Shown: positions 12,715-25,700 of the stretch, piece by piece
Numbering within the stretch: the first letter of the stretch is position 1
Layout: each line of letters opens with the position of its first letter
Source of the DNA: Tomocerus qinae
Taxonomy: Eukaryota; Arthropoda; Collembola; Entomobryomorpha; Tomoceridae
DNA length: 64,000 bases
NCBI GenBank assembly: GCA_020055645.1
Contig: CM034548.1
Location: 18,042,001 to 18,106,000, forward strand
Direction of reading: 5' to 3'
Translations under genes and position numbers: made by a program
Notes under the pieces: generated by a model
What the model was told of the DNA's origin: nothing
The model's database searches: none
The model's input: only the letters and a program-made list of their open reading frames with translations

Positions 12715-15700
12715 CCAGCGAGGAATGCTCTGCTTGATTTAGATTCAACTTGACTATTTATTCTTCTCTCCTCTTGTTCCCTGTGAGAAACAGTATATGT
12801 CATGAGACGAATATGAAATGTTTTCACATCTCTCTTTCAAACCCCGTTTTGCTAGATAAGTAAAAGAAAGACGCTGCACAAAAGAAATATCTTCTCAGCT
12901 AATCTGACACAAACAAAAATGGGTATGCAGTAAATTGTATGTGTACTTAGCTATAGCCTGCCCTTTACTTCTATATACATACTAGGTATTCATGTGGCTT
13001 AATCAGCGACAAGCCCCGTTTCAACTACATAAGGACCACCATTATTTTATCTGCTGACACTCACCATTGAATTATTCTCCAAGGGATATTGACATTTTTT
13101 TCCTCCTGATAAATACAACTTTTTGTCCTCTCTATCATTAAGACTTTTCCTACCCACAGAATCATAGACCTACAAATTTGTTAATAATTCTTACCATGTT
13201 TCTCTTATTACTATAGACCAGAGGAGACCTTGTTACTCATCTTTAATGAGTTGGAGCAAATCCAACTTACATTTTCATTAAATATAACCCCAAAATTATG
13301 ATGCACAGAATTTCTACAGATTAACTCATATAAAAACTCACTTGGTCATACTAAAAACATATTTTATAGCAGTTGCTCAGTTTCAGCCAGCAGGATAAAT
13401 TTCTCAGCAACTACTGACTTACGTATACATACAATTGTACACCGAAGTACTCCTCCAGAAATACAAATGAATGCCAAATTAAAATTAATGGTGTACTTTT
13501 AGAGCCAATAGTAAAGTTTTCTTGCATAAAAAGATATCGGTATTATCATGGCGTAGGATAGGTCAAGAAACCATTGGCCTAGTCATCGATTGACCTAGAA
13601 TCCCGTTTACCTATTTTTGAATCTGTATTGATAAATATTTTCATGCAAAATAACGTCCACAGTACATTACGATGTTTTGGCCATACTTAATCAATGGTGC
13701 ATGTTGTTAGGTTAAAATGAACTACTTCTTATGGCTTTATAAGTTGCGCTCTAAATAATCACAGGATTACACAATGATTATTGCAATGTTTTGTCATATA
13801 CTTCAACGCAGATAAAGGTCACTACATCAGATTAAATGTCTTTCGCTGCACATGAGATTTAAATTGTATTGCCCCCAAAGCAAATATTTTAAAACCGTTG
13901 TAGATTGATCCTTTTTAATTTGCTTTATTGCCATACAGACATTTGTTTATTGGATAAATCTCTGGCTGGCTGAAATATAGCAAAAATACAAGAAAATTGT
14001 ATCCTAATAAGACAAAGGAGAAAGTGTATACCTTTAACAATGTACAATGACATTTCACACGGTATAACTTGAGTGTAGCCACCATTTTTTCGTGTTCTTA
14101 GTTCAAAGTAAGCTTTTTAAAGCTAAAGAAAAGATTACAGTATCTTTGCTTAGTAACAATTTGTAGTTCATGCTGTTCCTACTCAATGATTAGTCTTCCT
14201 AGAAGTGCTACGTAAAATTGTCCTATTTCTTCCGTGATGTAAAATAGAGAAATTCATTTTAATTGTGTAAATGTCAAAGCATTATACAATTACGCAATAA
14301 TATAATTCCTTTGAAGGAGAAGCGTGGGCAGGGATTTTCAATCAGATTAAAATATGCTTACTCTGTTAAAGGTCAAAATCCCAACTGAACGATAAGAAGA
14401 TAACATTTCCTATCGCAGAGAAAAAATAAGGTGGCAATGCTAGGATGACAATATACACTTTTTTGTGCTTCGGAAAATGTGAGTCTATAGCAGCCTCTGT
14501 CAACTTTAATAATTTAAGATGTTCACGAAGCGAAAAATTGAAGGTGCTATAGAAGTATAGTCAACAAATGATTGACGCAAAATGAGGATACTAGTAAAAA
14601 TGATAGGATTTTATGTGACAAAATATTACTTGATTTCAACTTCCAGTTCAATTCATGATATCGAAGTGACTCGGTATTTTGATGGTCTTTCATGCTATAC
14701 GAATACAATTTGTAGGTCAGTCAGAGCTGTCGCACCTCCTTCAGGCTTCGAATCAATTTCATTTGCTCAAAAATTGCTTCGACAAGGAGTTCAACTGTCC
14801 AGCTACCCGCTTCAGCTACATTATTTTCTACAGCCACTTCAATCCTATGGTAAATCCGCATTTGAGAATTCGTGTTCTACTGCGCCACCATAATCCTTTA
14901 TTCACTTGATGCTTTCTCATTCTCAATAACCTAAGCGAGACGAAGTTGTTAGATAGCTCATTGATTCGCAAAGGAAAACATACTGACACTATTATTAGAA
15001 ATATTTCATTTCTATCTGTAATATAGTCAGACAAGATATTGTTGATTTCATCAATGCCAATTTGTTACAAAAAACTATGATAATGTTTTTGGGAATACCG
15101 ATAAATATTTCGAAACTATGTAGTATTTTAAAATATTCCTATACAGTTATGTAAATCTCAAATTCTTATAAACATTAGGTAGTTTTTGATGAAGGGGACA
15201 CATTTTTATCAAGATGCATGAGACTGATATCGAGATGCAGACGAAAGTGAAAGGAAGAAAGTATTTCTCATGCAGAATTTCAAACATGGATTTTTACAAC
15301 TTTAATTGCTAAGTTGCTAATACTAATTGTTTTCGTTTCAGTGCAATGGCATATTTAATATTCACTTACTTCGGGCTTTGTCTAAATTTTGAATAGAGTT
15401 TTGGCTGTATATATCGGGATTTCCTAGATAAATGGTAAGATAGAAAGATAGTAGGTATAATGTTTCTAAGAAGAAATTTGGGTTTTGGAATCCATAAAAC
15501 CGAATCAAATCAAATGTACAATATCGATGAAGGTTTTAGAGAGATGTATGTTTATTGAATGGATTAAGTATTTGATATGTAGAACAACAGTCAGAATATA
15601 AGGAATTGTACTTATGCATATTCAAGTCTAAATAGCTAAAGAAAATAGGACAGAGTTGGAATGAAATCCTTTTCGCTAAGACTGCAAATCAAAGTTTGGA

Positions 15701-17783
15701 ACGTGAGATTTTGTTCCTTTGCGTCTGAAAGGATATCTTATGCTTTTTTATGCCTTCCGCTCATCGATTATGGAAATATGTTTGCTCCTGAATAGTTTTT
15801 ATAGAGTTGATAGGAATCTAGATGTTGTAGCCTCATTTTAGGAAAGGAATGGAAAAAACTAGGGAATTTAAGCTGTTTTATAGAGAAAATGTGGGATTGC
15901 TGGACGGTGTTCAGATAAAGTTGAAAGGATCCCTATTTGACAAACAGAGAGATGAAGTAAAAGCATCTGTAAATGGAGAGTTAGGTATTTTACAGATATC
16001 TCGCATTATTATCTACGACCAATGTTATTGCATAATATGGAGCAAGAAGGATAGGTACATAAGCTGATACCATTTTCGTCATTCATGTTATATGATGAGG
16101 GACGACTAGTTGTGATGAAGCCACTAGTGAAGCGAAAAAGTTTTGGTTGAAACGACGTTAGAGAGCCCAGGTAATATATTTTCATGTTACCGAAGCGGAG
16201 CGTGAAGATTTGAAGAATTTGCTAGTAACTCACGGTTGTTAGGATCCCCAAACTAAGAAATTCAATATTGCACATAAAAAATTGCACTTTCCAAACCTTT
16301 TGCGAATGTAGATCTAAACTTTAATAGAAAGCTCACGACTCAAAGTAACAAGCCTCAAAGGAGGGTGATTATCGGATCCTTCTACGCTTACGAAACACAT
16401 AAACTGGTGAAATAGGCGTCTATGGTTTAAATACAGCAGAGTGTTCACCGACGCCTTTATAACTAATTCACCCCAGAGGAAGATGTTCTAGTTTGGTATT
16501 AGAGCAAGATATTCTAGCTTAAGATTAGCTAAGCATTTTTTATTATTCAGCTTTTTCGTTGTTGGTCCACGTAATAGGGCTTTTGTACACTGATGTGTTA
16601 AGCTACTGAATTTAGAAATTTTGTGACACAATGAGCTCAATGACCCGTGAGAAATCTAATTTGACATCTCAAAAGTAATTATATTTCCATTTGACACGCA
16701 CGTCAAGGATTGAGACGTGAAAAATGTCTATCGGACAACTAAATCTTAGAAGGAATGAGTAGAAGCGACAAATGATTTCGAGAGATCCAATAGATTTTCT
16801 ACTTGGAAAGTCAATAATAATGCTGTAAATGGATGAGAAGTCTATATTTTAGATGCCTATAAGTTTTGTTATCAGAAATATCCTCAGTGTAAGCAAGCAA
16901 ATCAACATCTACCAACTGGCACCTACATTCTCCTAGGCCAAAGCATTTTCTTGTAATCGGATGTGTTCGCTTTCTTAACCAATTTTCTTTCTACATGGGA
17001 AATTCTAGCAACCTTACTAACTTCGCAGTTGGTAGTTTTATTCAATTGGAAGACAGCTACATATGCGCGAATTATTTAATTACAAAAGATAATAAAGGCT
17101 AATAATCACTATATGGAATTTCAAAATTTTGTTTTTCAACAACATTTTTAATGTATTTACCCTTTGAAATAACACAATAAGCACATTTTTGCCACATTTT
17201 TAATAACATAATAATATTACACGTACAAAGTTTTACTCGGTTGCTTCCTACCCTTTTGGTTGATTTCGTAATTTGATTTTGTGGCAAGCAGGTAGTTGTT
17301 TTGCATTTTGAAATAAAGGTACAGGATTTAATTTTAACGTCGTATAAAGCACGACGTATAGTAATTGTAAGGGATGGAAGTGGAAAAGGGGAGAAAGTAG
17401 TCAGTCATGGGTACAACAGAATATTAGAAAATGAAAAAGAGCAAAGGATAAAATGTCACGCTCGTTAGTAGCTTTTTTCCTTTAAGCTATTTAGTGCAGA
17501 GTATTATTAGTATTACTCCGTGAGTGAATTGCAAAAGCTTTCTCCTAGATTACACGATACTTGTATGCGCGTAATTGTGCCTTTCAATGTGACTGTATAT
17601 GTGACAGAGACATTGGAAGTCCTATCTGAATGTTTTGGAAGACGAGAGAGAAAGTAAACTGGATAATAGAATCATGGGAGGGAAAGGAAATGCTGGGAAA
17701 CGAAGGTTGAGACGTAGAAGACGATCATAATGGCCAAAAGAGATTGTAGTTGTATTACAGGTTACAGTTCCTGGAGTAGAGGA

Positions 17784-17801
17784 GGGCATTTGCAAATGCC
17801 C
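17784..17801. repeat. Perfect 18-bp palindrome
   Basis: GGGCATTTGCAAATGCCC reads the same on both strands. The core ATTTGCAAAT resembles half-sites of POU or C/EBP-type dimeric factors, which is a resemblance only. Confidence 0.9.
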
Positions 17802-18302
17802 ATTGACAATAGTCAGCCTAGCCAGGTCACCTTAATGTAAATAAACTCGACTCAGCCAGCGATAAACTCATATTATGCCCTTTCCGTCCGTTCGCAGTAA
17901 ATATGAGCGTATGTGCATTATTTGCAATGTACAGGGCGTTACTGTATTAACCCTTAATATTATAGTTCATAGACACAGAAGGACAACAGCCAGAGCAGAA
18001 CAAAAGCCAACAGTGCAGTCAACTGTTCAATTACACTGTCTCTTTCACATTCTCGCTTTCGCTTTACTCCGAAGCGATGAGGCAAACTTTTCATTCTCTG
18101 CTTCCAAATACCCTTTGAAAAATTCTGCAAACGTGTCAAATGCTTTTGAAATATTTTTAAGGTAAACTAATTAAAATTATTTACAGCGTTCCTTAATGCA
18201 CATCAAGTCCTGCGGAAAATATTTGTTTTTACAGTGTATACTTTATTCACAATGTTGGTTACAATTCTAACGAATGCTTGCTGCTATAAACATTTTACTG
18301 AT

Positions 18303-18334
18303 GGTGTTTAGAAAAAAATAAATTTTCTAACACC
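18303..18334. repeat. Small hairpin, one-base bulge
   Basis: Left arm GGTGTTTAGAAAA from 18303 pairs with TTTTCTAACACC (18323-18334), with one unpaired base and an A-rich loop of about 7 bases. Confidence 0.75.
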
Positions 18335-20872
18335 AAAGTGACATGAAACCTTGAAAAGTTACAAGCCTTTGAACATTAGCAAGGACAAAAAATAAATAAT
18401 GTAACGTTATTATTATCTTTTTTTGAAATGAATTGACAAAAAATGGTCCAAAACAAAGAAATTCACAAGAAAAATTGTGTATGGAGTTTCCTAGAATTTG
18501 GGTGAACAATTAGAAAGATAACATTTGTCAATGGTTCTTACTTAATGTACTTCATTACCCCAACTTTTTAATTGGTTTCTAGAACAAAGTAAAAAATATA
18601 TGGTGATCATCCAACCAAGGTAAGACAGACGTTTTATTTGTCCCAGTGCATTTTAGTGGAAGGTCATAGATCCAACTATAAAAACTGTTTATCAAACTTC
18701 TCGTATCCTTCGCATTGTTTTTCAACCTTGAGTGGAAAACAAAAGCTTAGAAAAATTAGTTATTTTGTGATGAGTTTGAGAAGCTGGGTTCTAGATCAAC
18801 ATGACATTATGAAGTGTCACCTCGTAGACCACAAACACTTGAGTTAGCCCGGTTTAGTTCTATTCAATGGGAACTGCAGGGAATTGTCAACAAAAACTTT
18901 CTCTTGTCGTCGCAACTCTGTGGAACAAAGGGGAGGTAAATTAAACTCCCCTTCCACACCAACAATCTTTAGACTCATAATTGGACTCTGCTACTGGGAC
19001 TCACCTCTGTGAGTTAATTCTCATCACACAACTCACTACTGCAAATGATGATGCTCTGCACCATTTAATAGCGAACCGAAAGAAAACCCTTTCTCTATAG
19101 TCACATCATCGATCAAACTGAACAACTCCAGCAATTAAATGATCAAAAGCATTGGAATCTATTGTTAAAAAAATAATGTCACTAGACCTTGTTTGCCATG
19201 CTGTAATCAACTTCCGTTATTTTCCTCATTTGTAAAGAGATTGTAGTATCCCAACGGTTTTAAACCACTTCACATATGCATTAATCATGTGGAGAGTTTC
19301 ATCATTAAAAAATTTTCATTAAAAAACTCAAGCCTTGAATTTTTTTTCAACATTTTCACTTTTGTCCATAATTGTTCAACCGATTTGATTATTACATTCT
19401 GTATACAAAAAAGATGCCTTACTTGAAGTCAGGTACAGGGAAGTAAAAGTAATAAAATAGTACCAAAGACTATGATTCTATTATTTCTACCTCTACATAA
19501 TTATTTTCAGAGGTGGTTGTTAAAAATGTTCGTTGGGTTAAAAATAATGTCAGGCTTGTACAAAGTAATATAAAAGTAAATGTAAAGGTACGAGATTCAG
19601 AATGTATTGGAAATGCATCACTTTGTAATTATTAAAAGCTCAAGGAAATTATTTTCCATCTTTCCCCACCTTCTGATAAGTTTGCTACATTTATATATAA
19701 GAGCAATACAGAAATATCAATATATAATATGGCCGGTTTGAAAACAATTTTTAAATAAAAAAATAAAATTCTCATTTAAATGATTTAAATGGTTACAAGT
19801 CTGTTTAACATTGTATTTGCTGTAAATTGGATCCTGTACTATTTATTATTGCGTGAAGTGTTCTTAATATCAGTAGGATTTTATATTAATCAATCTATAC
19901 CTTATTTACGTTGACCCTTCTTTTTTATGCGAGATATAAATTCTGTTGACAGACAGTCATCACCAGCAAAATTGGTTTATTTTGACAATGGAAAACTTTC
20001 GATTTTTTCGCCACCTATTTTCAAGTGACGTTTTTTAACAAAATTATTCCTAAGTTATTTTTAACACCCTTTTTTCAAAGGGAATTAATAAAAAAATGCA
20101 CACGTGCAAAAAATGCTAGCCGTTTTTTCATTTCTCAGTGCAATGTAGTGAAAATGATTTAAGCGGAAATGAATAGGAGAGTTAGGAAGGAGTAGTGCGT
20201 TAGCACAAGGAAGACGGTAGTGGAAACGTATTTTGTATCCCTAATGTAAACATAGGTCCCAACTTGTATTTACAATGGGGCGGATGCACACCTAGTACTT
20301 GTGTTACTACTTAAGAAGGTGGTTTTAGGGATTTTTCCATTTCTTTCCCTTTCTCATCAAATCACACCACTTGGGTTTGTGTGACAAGACACAGGAGAGA
20401 AAATGACAGATAAACATAGTGACATGGAACAAGGGAACAATAGTGACGTGATAACGTGCACTTGTACCGACTGACAGTCAGACAAACAAAAAAGCATTAG
20501 CACTGTGAACATCAGAATATGTGTTTATCATTATGTACATTTGTATTTGATGGAAAGCGGAGCGAGTCAACCGAATTGCAGTGTGGTTTGAATTTTTCGA
20601 AAGGGACTGCTATGAATAATTCTTACAATTCTTATAAGTCTACTTTGTAAAATAAATAGTAACATTGTAACGGTTTTCTATTGCATTACCCGATCTTCTT
20701 CTGTTTGCCAAGAATGCTTTTGATGCAATTGTGATAAAATGAGAGGCTTGTGAATAATATTCCTCAGAGGATCTTTTTGTCTCCCGTCAACTCAATTCAA
20801 ACATGCATATGGTGCATTATATACATTCTTATATAGGACAAGAGCTGCTCCTCACACAAGTGACAGACTAGT

Positions 20873-20884
20873 GTGACTAGTCAC
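20873..20884. repeat. 12-bp palindrome in a dyad-rich block
   Basis: GTGACTAGTCAC is a perfect palindrome. It sits between the words AGTGACAG (from about 20859) and CTGTCACT (about 20898), themselves inverted, giving nested dyads over roughly 50 bp. Confidence 0.75.
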
Positions 20885-20986
20885 TAGAGACAAAGACTGT
20901 CACTGTCTGTCTCTACTCAATATTATGTAATGTCCCTTCTCCTACCCATTCTAATGTGATTTTTTCGTCTCTCTAGTACACTATCC

Positions 20987-21004
20987 CCTGTAGTCGTCTA
21001 CAGG
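20987..21004. repeat. Hairpin with 7-bp arms
   Basis: CCTGTAG and CTACAGG are exact inverted arms around a 4-base loop TCGT. The hairpin is only about 100 bp from the nested dyads at 20859-20905. Confidence 0.8.
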
Positions 21005-22709
21005 AAGGAACCCTATACTCTCCTCTAAATTTTTAACATCTGTAGAGACGTACCTATGAGAGTATTAATTGTATTCCCAGTCGTATCATCATCGTCAACA
21101 ATAAACAGAGTAAACATTTTCACACTATTGTCCCATTAAAATAATCCATTTAGCTAGATTCCGCTTGAGAGAAGGAACACTAAACGGATCATAAGTATCT
21201 TACAGACTTACAGCTAATACAATATTATAACACTTGAGTTCCTCCAAATGCGAATCCAATGACAAAATGCTTTTTGTGTTCTGTCTCTAGAAGATTGTAC
21301 GGAAGGCATTAACGTAAGCCGCTACCATTGAACATGATAATTGATACCTTGTAATAGCAGTTTATTGTTATATGCCATTTCCTATCCTACACTATAAGAT
21401 CTTATCTTTATATGTGGTAATAACTAAGTATTAATGTTATTATGCATGTACTCCAGATAAGCACTACATCCATGTCTGCTACTATGTCTACTCTAACCGA
21501 TCAATTTCAATTAATTCTCTTCTTTCTTATCCCGTTGGTCAATTTTGGCTTCTTCTTTACCTAAAACCACCTAATCGAAATTCAATTTACCTTTCTTCAT
21601 TACTTTTTATGCTACTTGCCAAAACAAACGTTACTTTCTCCGCAGTAATCAAACCTACCGAATTGTAAATAAATAATTCAACTTTCGTTTTGACCGTAGC
21701 TTTATTTTCCCTAACCTTCTCAATACTACGCCAGTCGTATTTTAAATAACATGTATAATATTGTAACACCTCTTGATTTCATTGTACGTTTTAATTATTA
21801 TTATTGAAAGTAGACAAGACAGAATATTACTAATTATATAGAGAATATTAATAAACATTAAAAAATTATTATTTTCCTTTTTTCGAATGATTTTGAAAAA
21901 GGAACTAGTTCGTACGTATTTGAGTGTACAAATACAACTCAATGTTTAATTATTTGCCATTAGAATTTCCAAAGCATCTAACATATAAAAATGTATCTTT
22001 TTTGGAATTCAGAGCACTAAAATTGGTTGGATTTTAGTGTAAAGGGAGATGGGGAATGCGGCTGGAAAATATAAATTTATATTATTAAATGGATGATGTT
22101 ATCTATACTGAAACTGAAACTACTACTGGGAAGAATGGTGATGACCCTATCATTTCTGGGAAACATGTGGTATATTATAACATGAAGATCTTTCCATATA
22201 GGACGTGCGTATAGGTATCACAAATGTAGTATAGAAGTTGTGCTGATAACTTGAGCAGTGGGAATAAGAACGCAAAGGATTTTAATGTCATCGCATTTAT
22301 TCTTTTCATTCTCTGTTAAAGTTTTGAGTTGGCAGTGTCAAAGTATTAGTAGTAGTTGTGTGTTGAGGAATGCAGTAGGTAGCTTATTCATTGTGCAGAC
22401 TCCGTATAAAATGAGAAAAGTTGCTTTTCTCTGAAAATCACTAGAACCGGATACATGATACATCTCAATTCTATGTGTCCAACTATTCAAGTAGAAAAGA
22501 AACACCTTAAGCTGTAGAGAAGACTTATAATGTTAGTATATGTAGGTATTATATTATATTATGTGGATTGGAGTATTGCTTTAGTATAGGAAGAAAAACA
22601 CTTACCTACATAAATAGTGAAGTAGTATCTGCATAGTTGATACATACTTTGGTAAGAAGATTTTAATGAAAAGACAGAAGGAAATGCCGTGGAGCTGACT
22701 GCATTTTCT

Positions 22710-22726
22710 ACGTTTCTAAGAAACGT
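22710..22726. repeat. 17-bp interrupted palindrome
   Basis: ACGTTTCT (22710-22717) and AGAAACGT (22719-22726) are exact reverse complements separated by a single A. Confidence 0.85.
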
Positions 22727-25700
22727 GAATGTGATCATCTGATAAAATAGAGTTTCACATTCAGTGAAAGAAATGAAAGAAAGTTATTGTTCGTCTTGGT
22801 GGCTGGCATCGCTTGGCTCGATTGAAACACACGCAAACACTCACTCACTGGTAGTTCTTGTGTGGGTAGTAATGCCTGCGTTTGCTTTCTCCGTCAAAAT
22901 AAATATACTTACATAAGTATGTGCATTATTTGCTGGTAGCTGCAAAACAAAGCTCTTGACTTAATGGTAGCTTTTCGGTAATGTAAGTAAACCTAAAAGG
23001 AGAGTAAAAAAAAGGAAGTAGGTTTATATAAATATGTTCTTCTTCTGGTTAGGGACGTAAAACGAAATCAAATTCCACTCGTACATGTAAACGATGTTAT
23101 TGGTAAAAGTAGAGCATAAATAAAAAGCTTGAATATTTTGCCATGCCACAAAGCAAATGACAGGAGTTGATTACTTAGAGTCTGGTGCAGGTTTTGAAAT
23201 GCGTAGGATAAGTATGTACTTGGTTATAATAATATCTTTTGTAGTACTCATAATATTTGTACTGCGAGGAATGGATTTTTTGGGAAGCCTTGTATTATTC
23301 ACTTAGCAGTAGCATTCATGCATGGGACTGTCTATGTGCAAGATGGAGTACTTAGACATAAATAGTAGATATAGTTAGAATAAGTGAATAAAGTGAAATA
23401 AAATGGGGGGATCGCATTTTCACATCCACTCTCATCTCGCCTTTTTACTGCACAGAGGGCAAGTTAGTTGAGGACTTTTTCTTGTATTCGGGTGTAAGAG
23501 ATTGCAAACTACTACTACATAAATATAAGTTGGGGCTTTGAAAGAAGGAAGGAATGATGAAGAATTGCATCGCAATAGAGCCGAATGAAGAAAAGGAAAT
23601 AAGCCTAGAAGCTTTTTCTCTTGAACTTTATTAGCCTTTACTTTTAGTTATAGGTTTTGTGTGAATGGAGATGGTGTTATATATGTCTTTAGTATTACTC
23701 CTAGTCTGGTCAGCAGAAGGCTTAGATACATTATCCAAAGGACCCTTTTGCTACTGCTCTTCGTTGTTGGGCATAAAGTATTGGTATCAAAAGGAGAACA
23801 TTCGGGAAGGAGGCTGACTTGGTATATCGTAAACAGGAAAGACTCGTAAATTGCATCGTCGTGGGATCTTTTCGGTCTTTTTGCCAAAGAGTCAATGAAT
23901 CCTTCGGTCACTCGTCTTTTTTCTACGCCTACACCTAAGTACTACATAGATACAATTCGTGGTATCTTTCTAAGACAGACTAGAAGAATGTCCAATGCAA
24001 TGGAATTCTGTTACAACTGCTACATTCATTATCCTCATAAAAACTATCCACATTCTATGTACTTGTAGGTAGGACACAACTCGTTGTTTTTTTGCATTTC
24101 TTGGCCAAGGAATCTATATTGGCAGCGAGTATAGGAGAAAAGATAATTATAGTTACTCATGAATGGCATATATAGAAGTCAGAGAAAATAATCAGTAAGT
24201 CACACGAAATAGAATAAGATGGTGGCTATACATAAATTAGAGAAAAGTATTCTGTAGTTTAGTAGAGCAGAGAGTCAGTGGATCTGTGCCACTCTCTGGC
24301 GTGTCTGCAGGCCAAAGATGATTTATGAATGTATTTCTTAGAAACAATTTCTCAGGCGGTAATGAGATATTTATACGGAGGAGAAAATAAACTTTAGACT
24401 ATAGACCCTAATGCTCAAAACAGATCTGATTGAAATGCCTCAAAGAAAGTAAGTAGAGAAGGAAGAGAGTCAGTTCAATACTCAGTTTTACTATTCAAGA
24501 TGAAGGATGAAGAGTCCGTAAGTCGGGAAACTAAAAGAAGGATTCAGATCGGGAATTTCGTCAAGTACGCACATTACGTTGTTGATGAGAGGCAGAGAGT
24601 GGAAGCATTTGGTGGTGTGGCTCCTGGATGCCTGGACAACTCTCTCTCGCCTCCCATCACATTAAGTTCTTCCGATGTAATTTAGTAGCTGAAAACTTCA
24701 TCACCACTCCCCGTCCGATCCGAAATAACGGAATTGATTGAAGAAGATCTAGAGTTTATGTTTCTCTCATCAAATTCAGGGCAGAATGGAATTATAGCGC
24801 TCTGCTCCCCCAAATATACATACAACTGAATTTACCTACCCACTTGGATATATTCTATTCAGTAAGAGTTAATATTGTACTTAAGTCACTTGGCGCGGGT
24901 TGAAGATTGCAAGATGCTACTAACTCATCCTATAATATTAAGCATACCCTTACGAAAGTTAAGCTCACTCACGGTCGCGCGTCCGTGTAGCTAGTACAAT
25001 TCAATAAAGTCAGACAGAAATTCTAGCACTTGCAGGAGGCGTATAAACGAAATGTACATTTTGTAGAGGGGAGAAATAAAATGTGTGTCCCTATACTTTA
25101 ATATAGTTTATGTGGGAATGTTATGCAAAGCTGATAGAATATTTCAAACAAAATTACATAAACAAACAAAACCCTAGTGAATATATATTTTATATCGGAA
25201 AGCTGTTTGTGTGGGGGAAGGAGAGAATAGCTAAGATTGTTTTGTAGACACTGCTAGATAGACACACATTCACATCACTCACAATCACAATCAGCACACA
25301 ATAGCTCACTTTGCATTTTCAAGTCCGCCTCTTCTCTACCTCATTCACTCTTCCTGTTTCAATTGAGACAGAGAGACATCATATTTTACACAACCTCCAC
25401 AATATTCGACGATAGGCTTAACCAACTCGTACCATTTTATAGGCACCTGCTATTACATTTTACAAAATAACACACCATTGTATTACAAAGAGTTTCACGT
25501 CAGGGAACCGTGGAAATATCCACAGAAAATTCTTTTCCCAACTTCTATCTACTAGCGGGTGTGGAGTAGAACAATCTATTATCTGCATAAATTGGGTTGT
25601 CGGATTATGTAGTGAACACCATTGTGTGGCTATGCTACCTATTTACGTACTACACTCTAATACGTGCTCCTCATGCTCTGAAGAAGTGGAAGTAAATATG

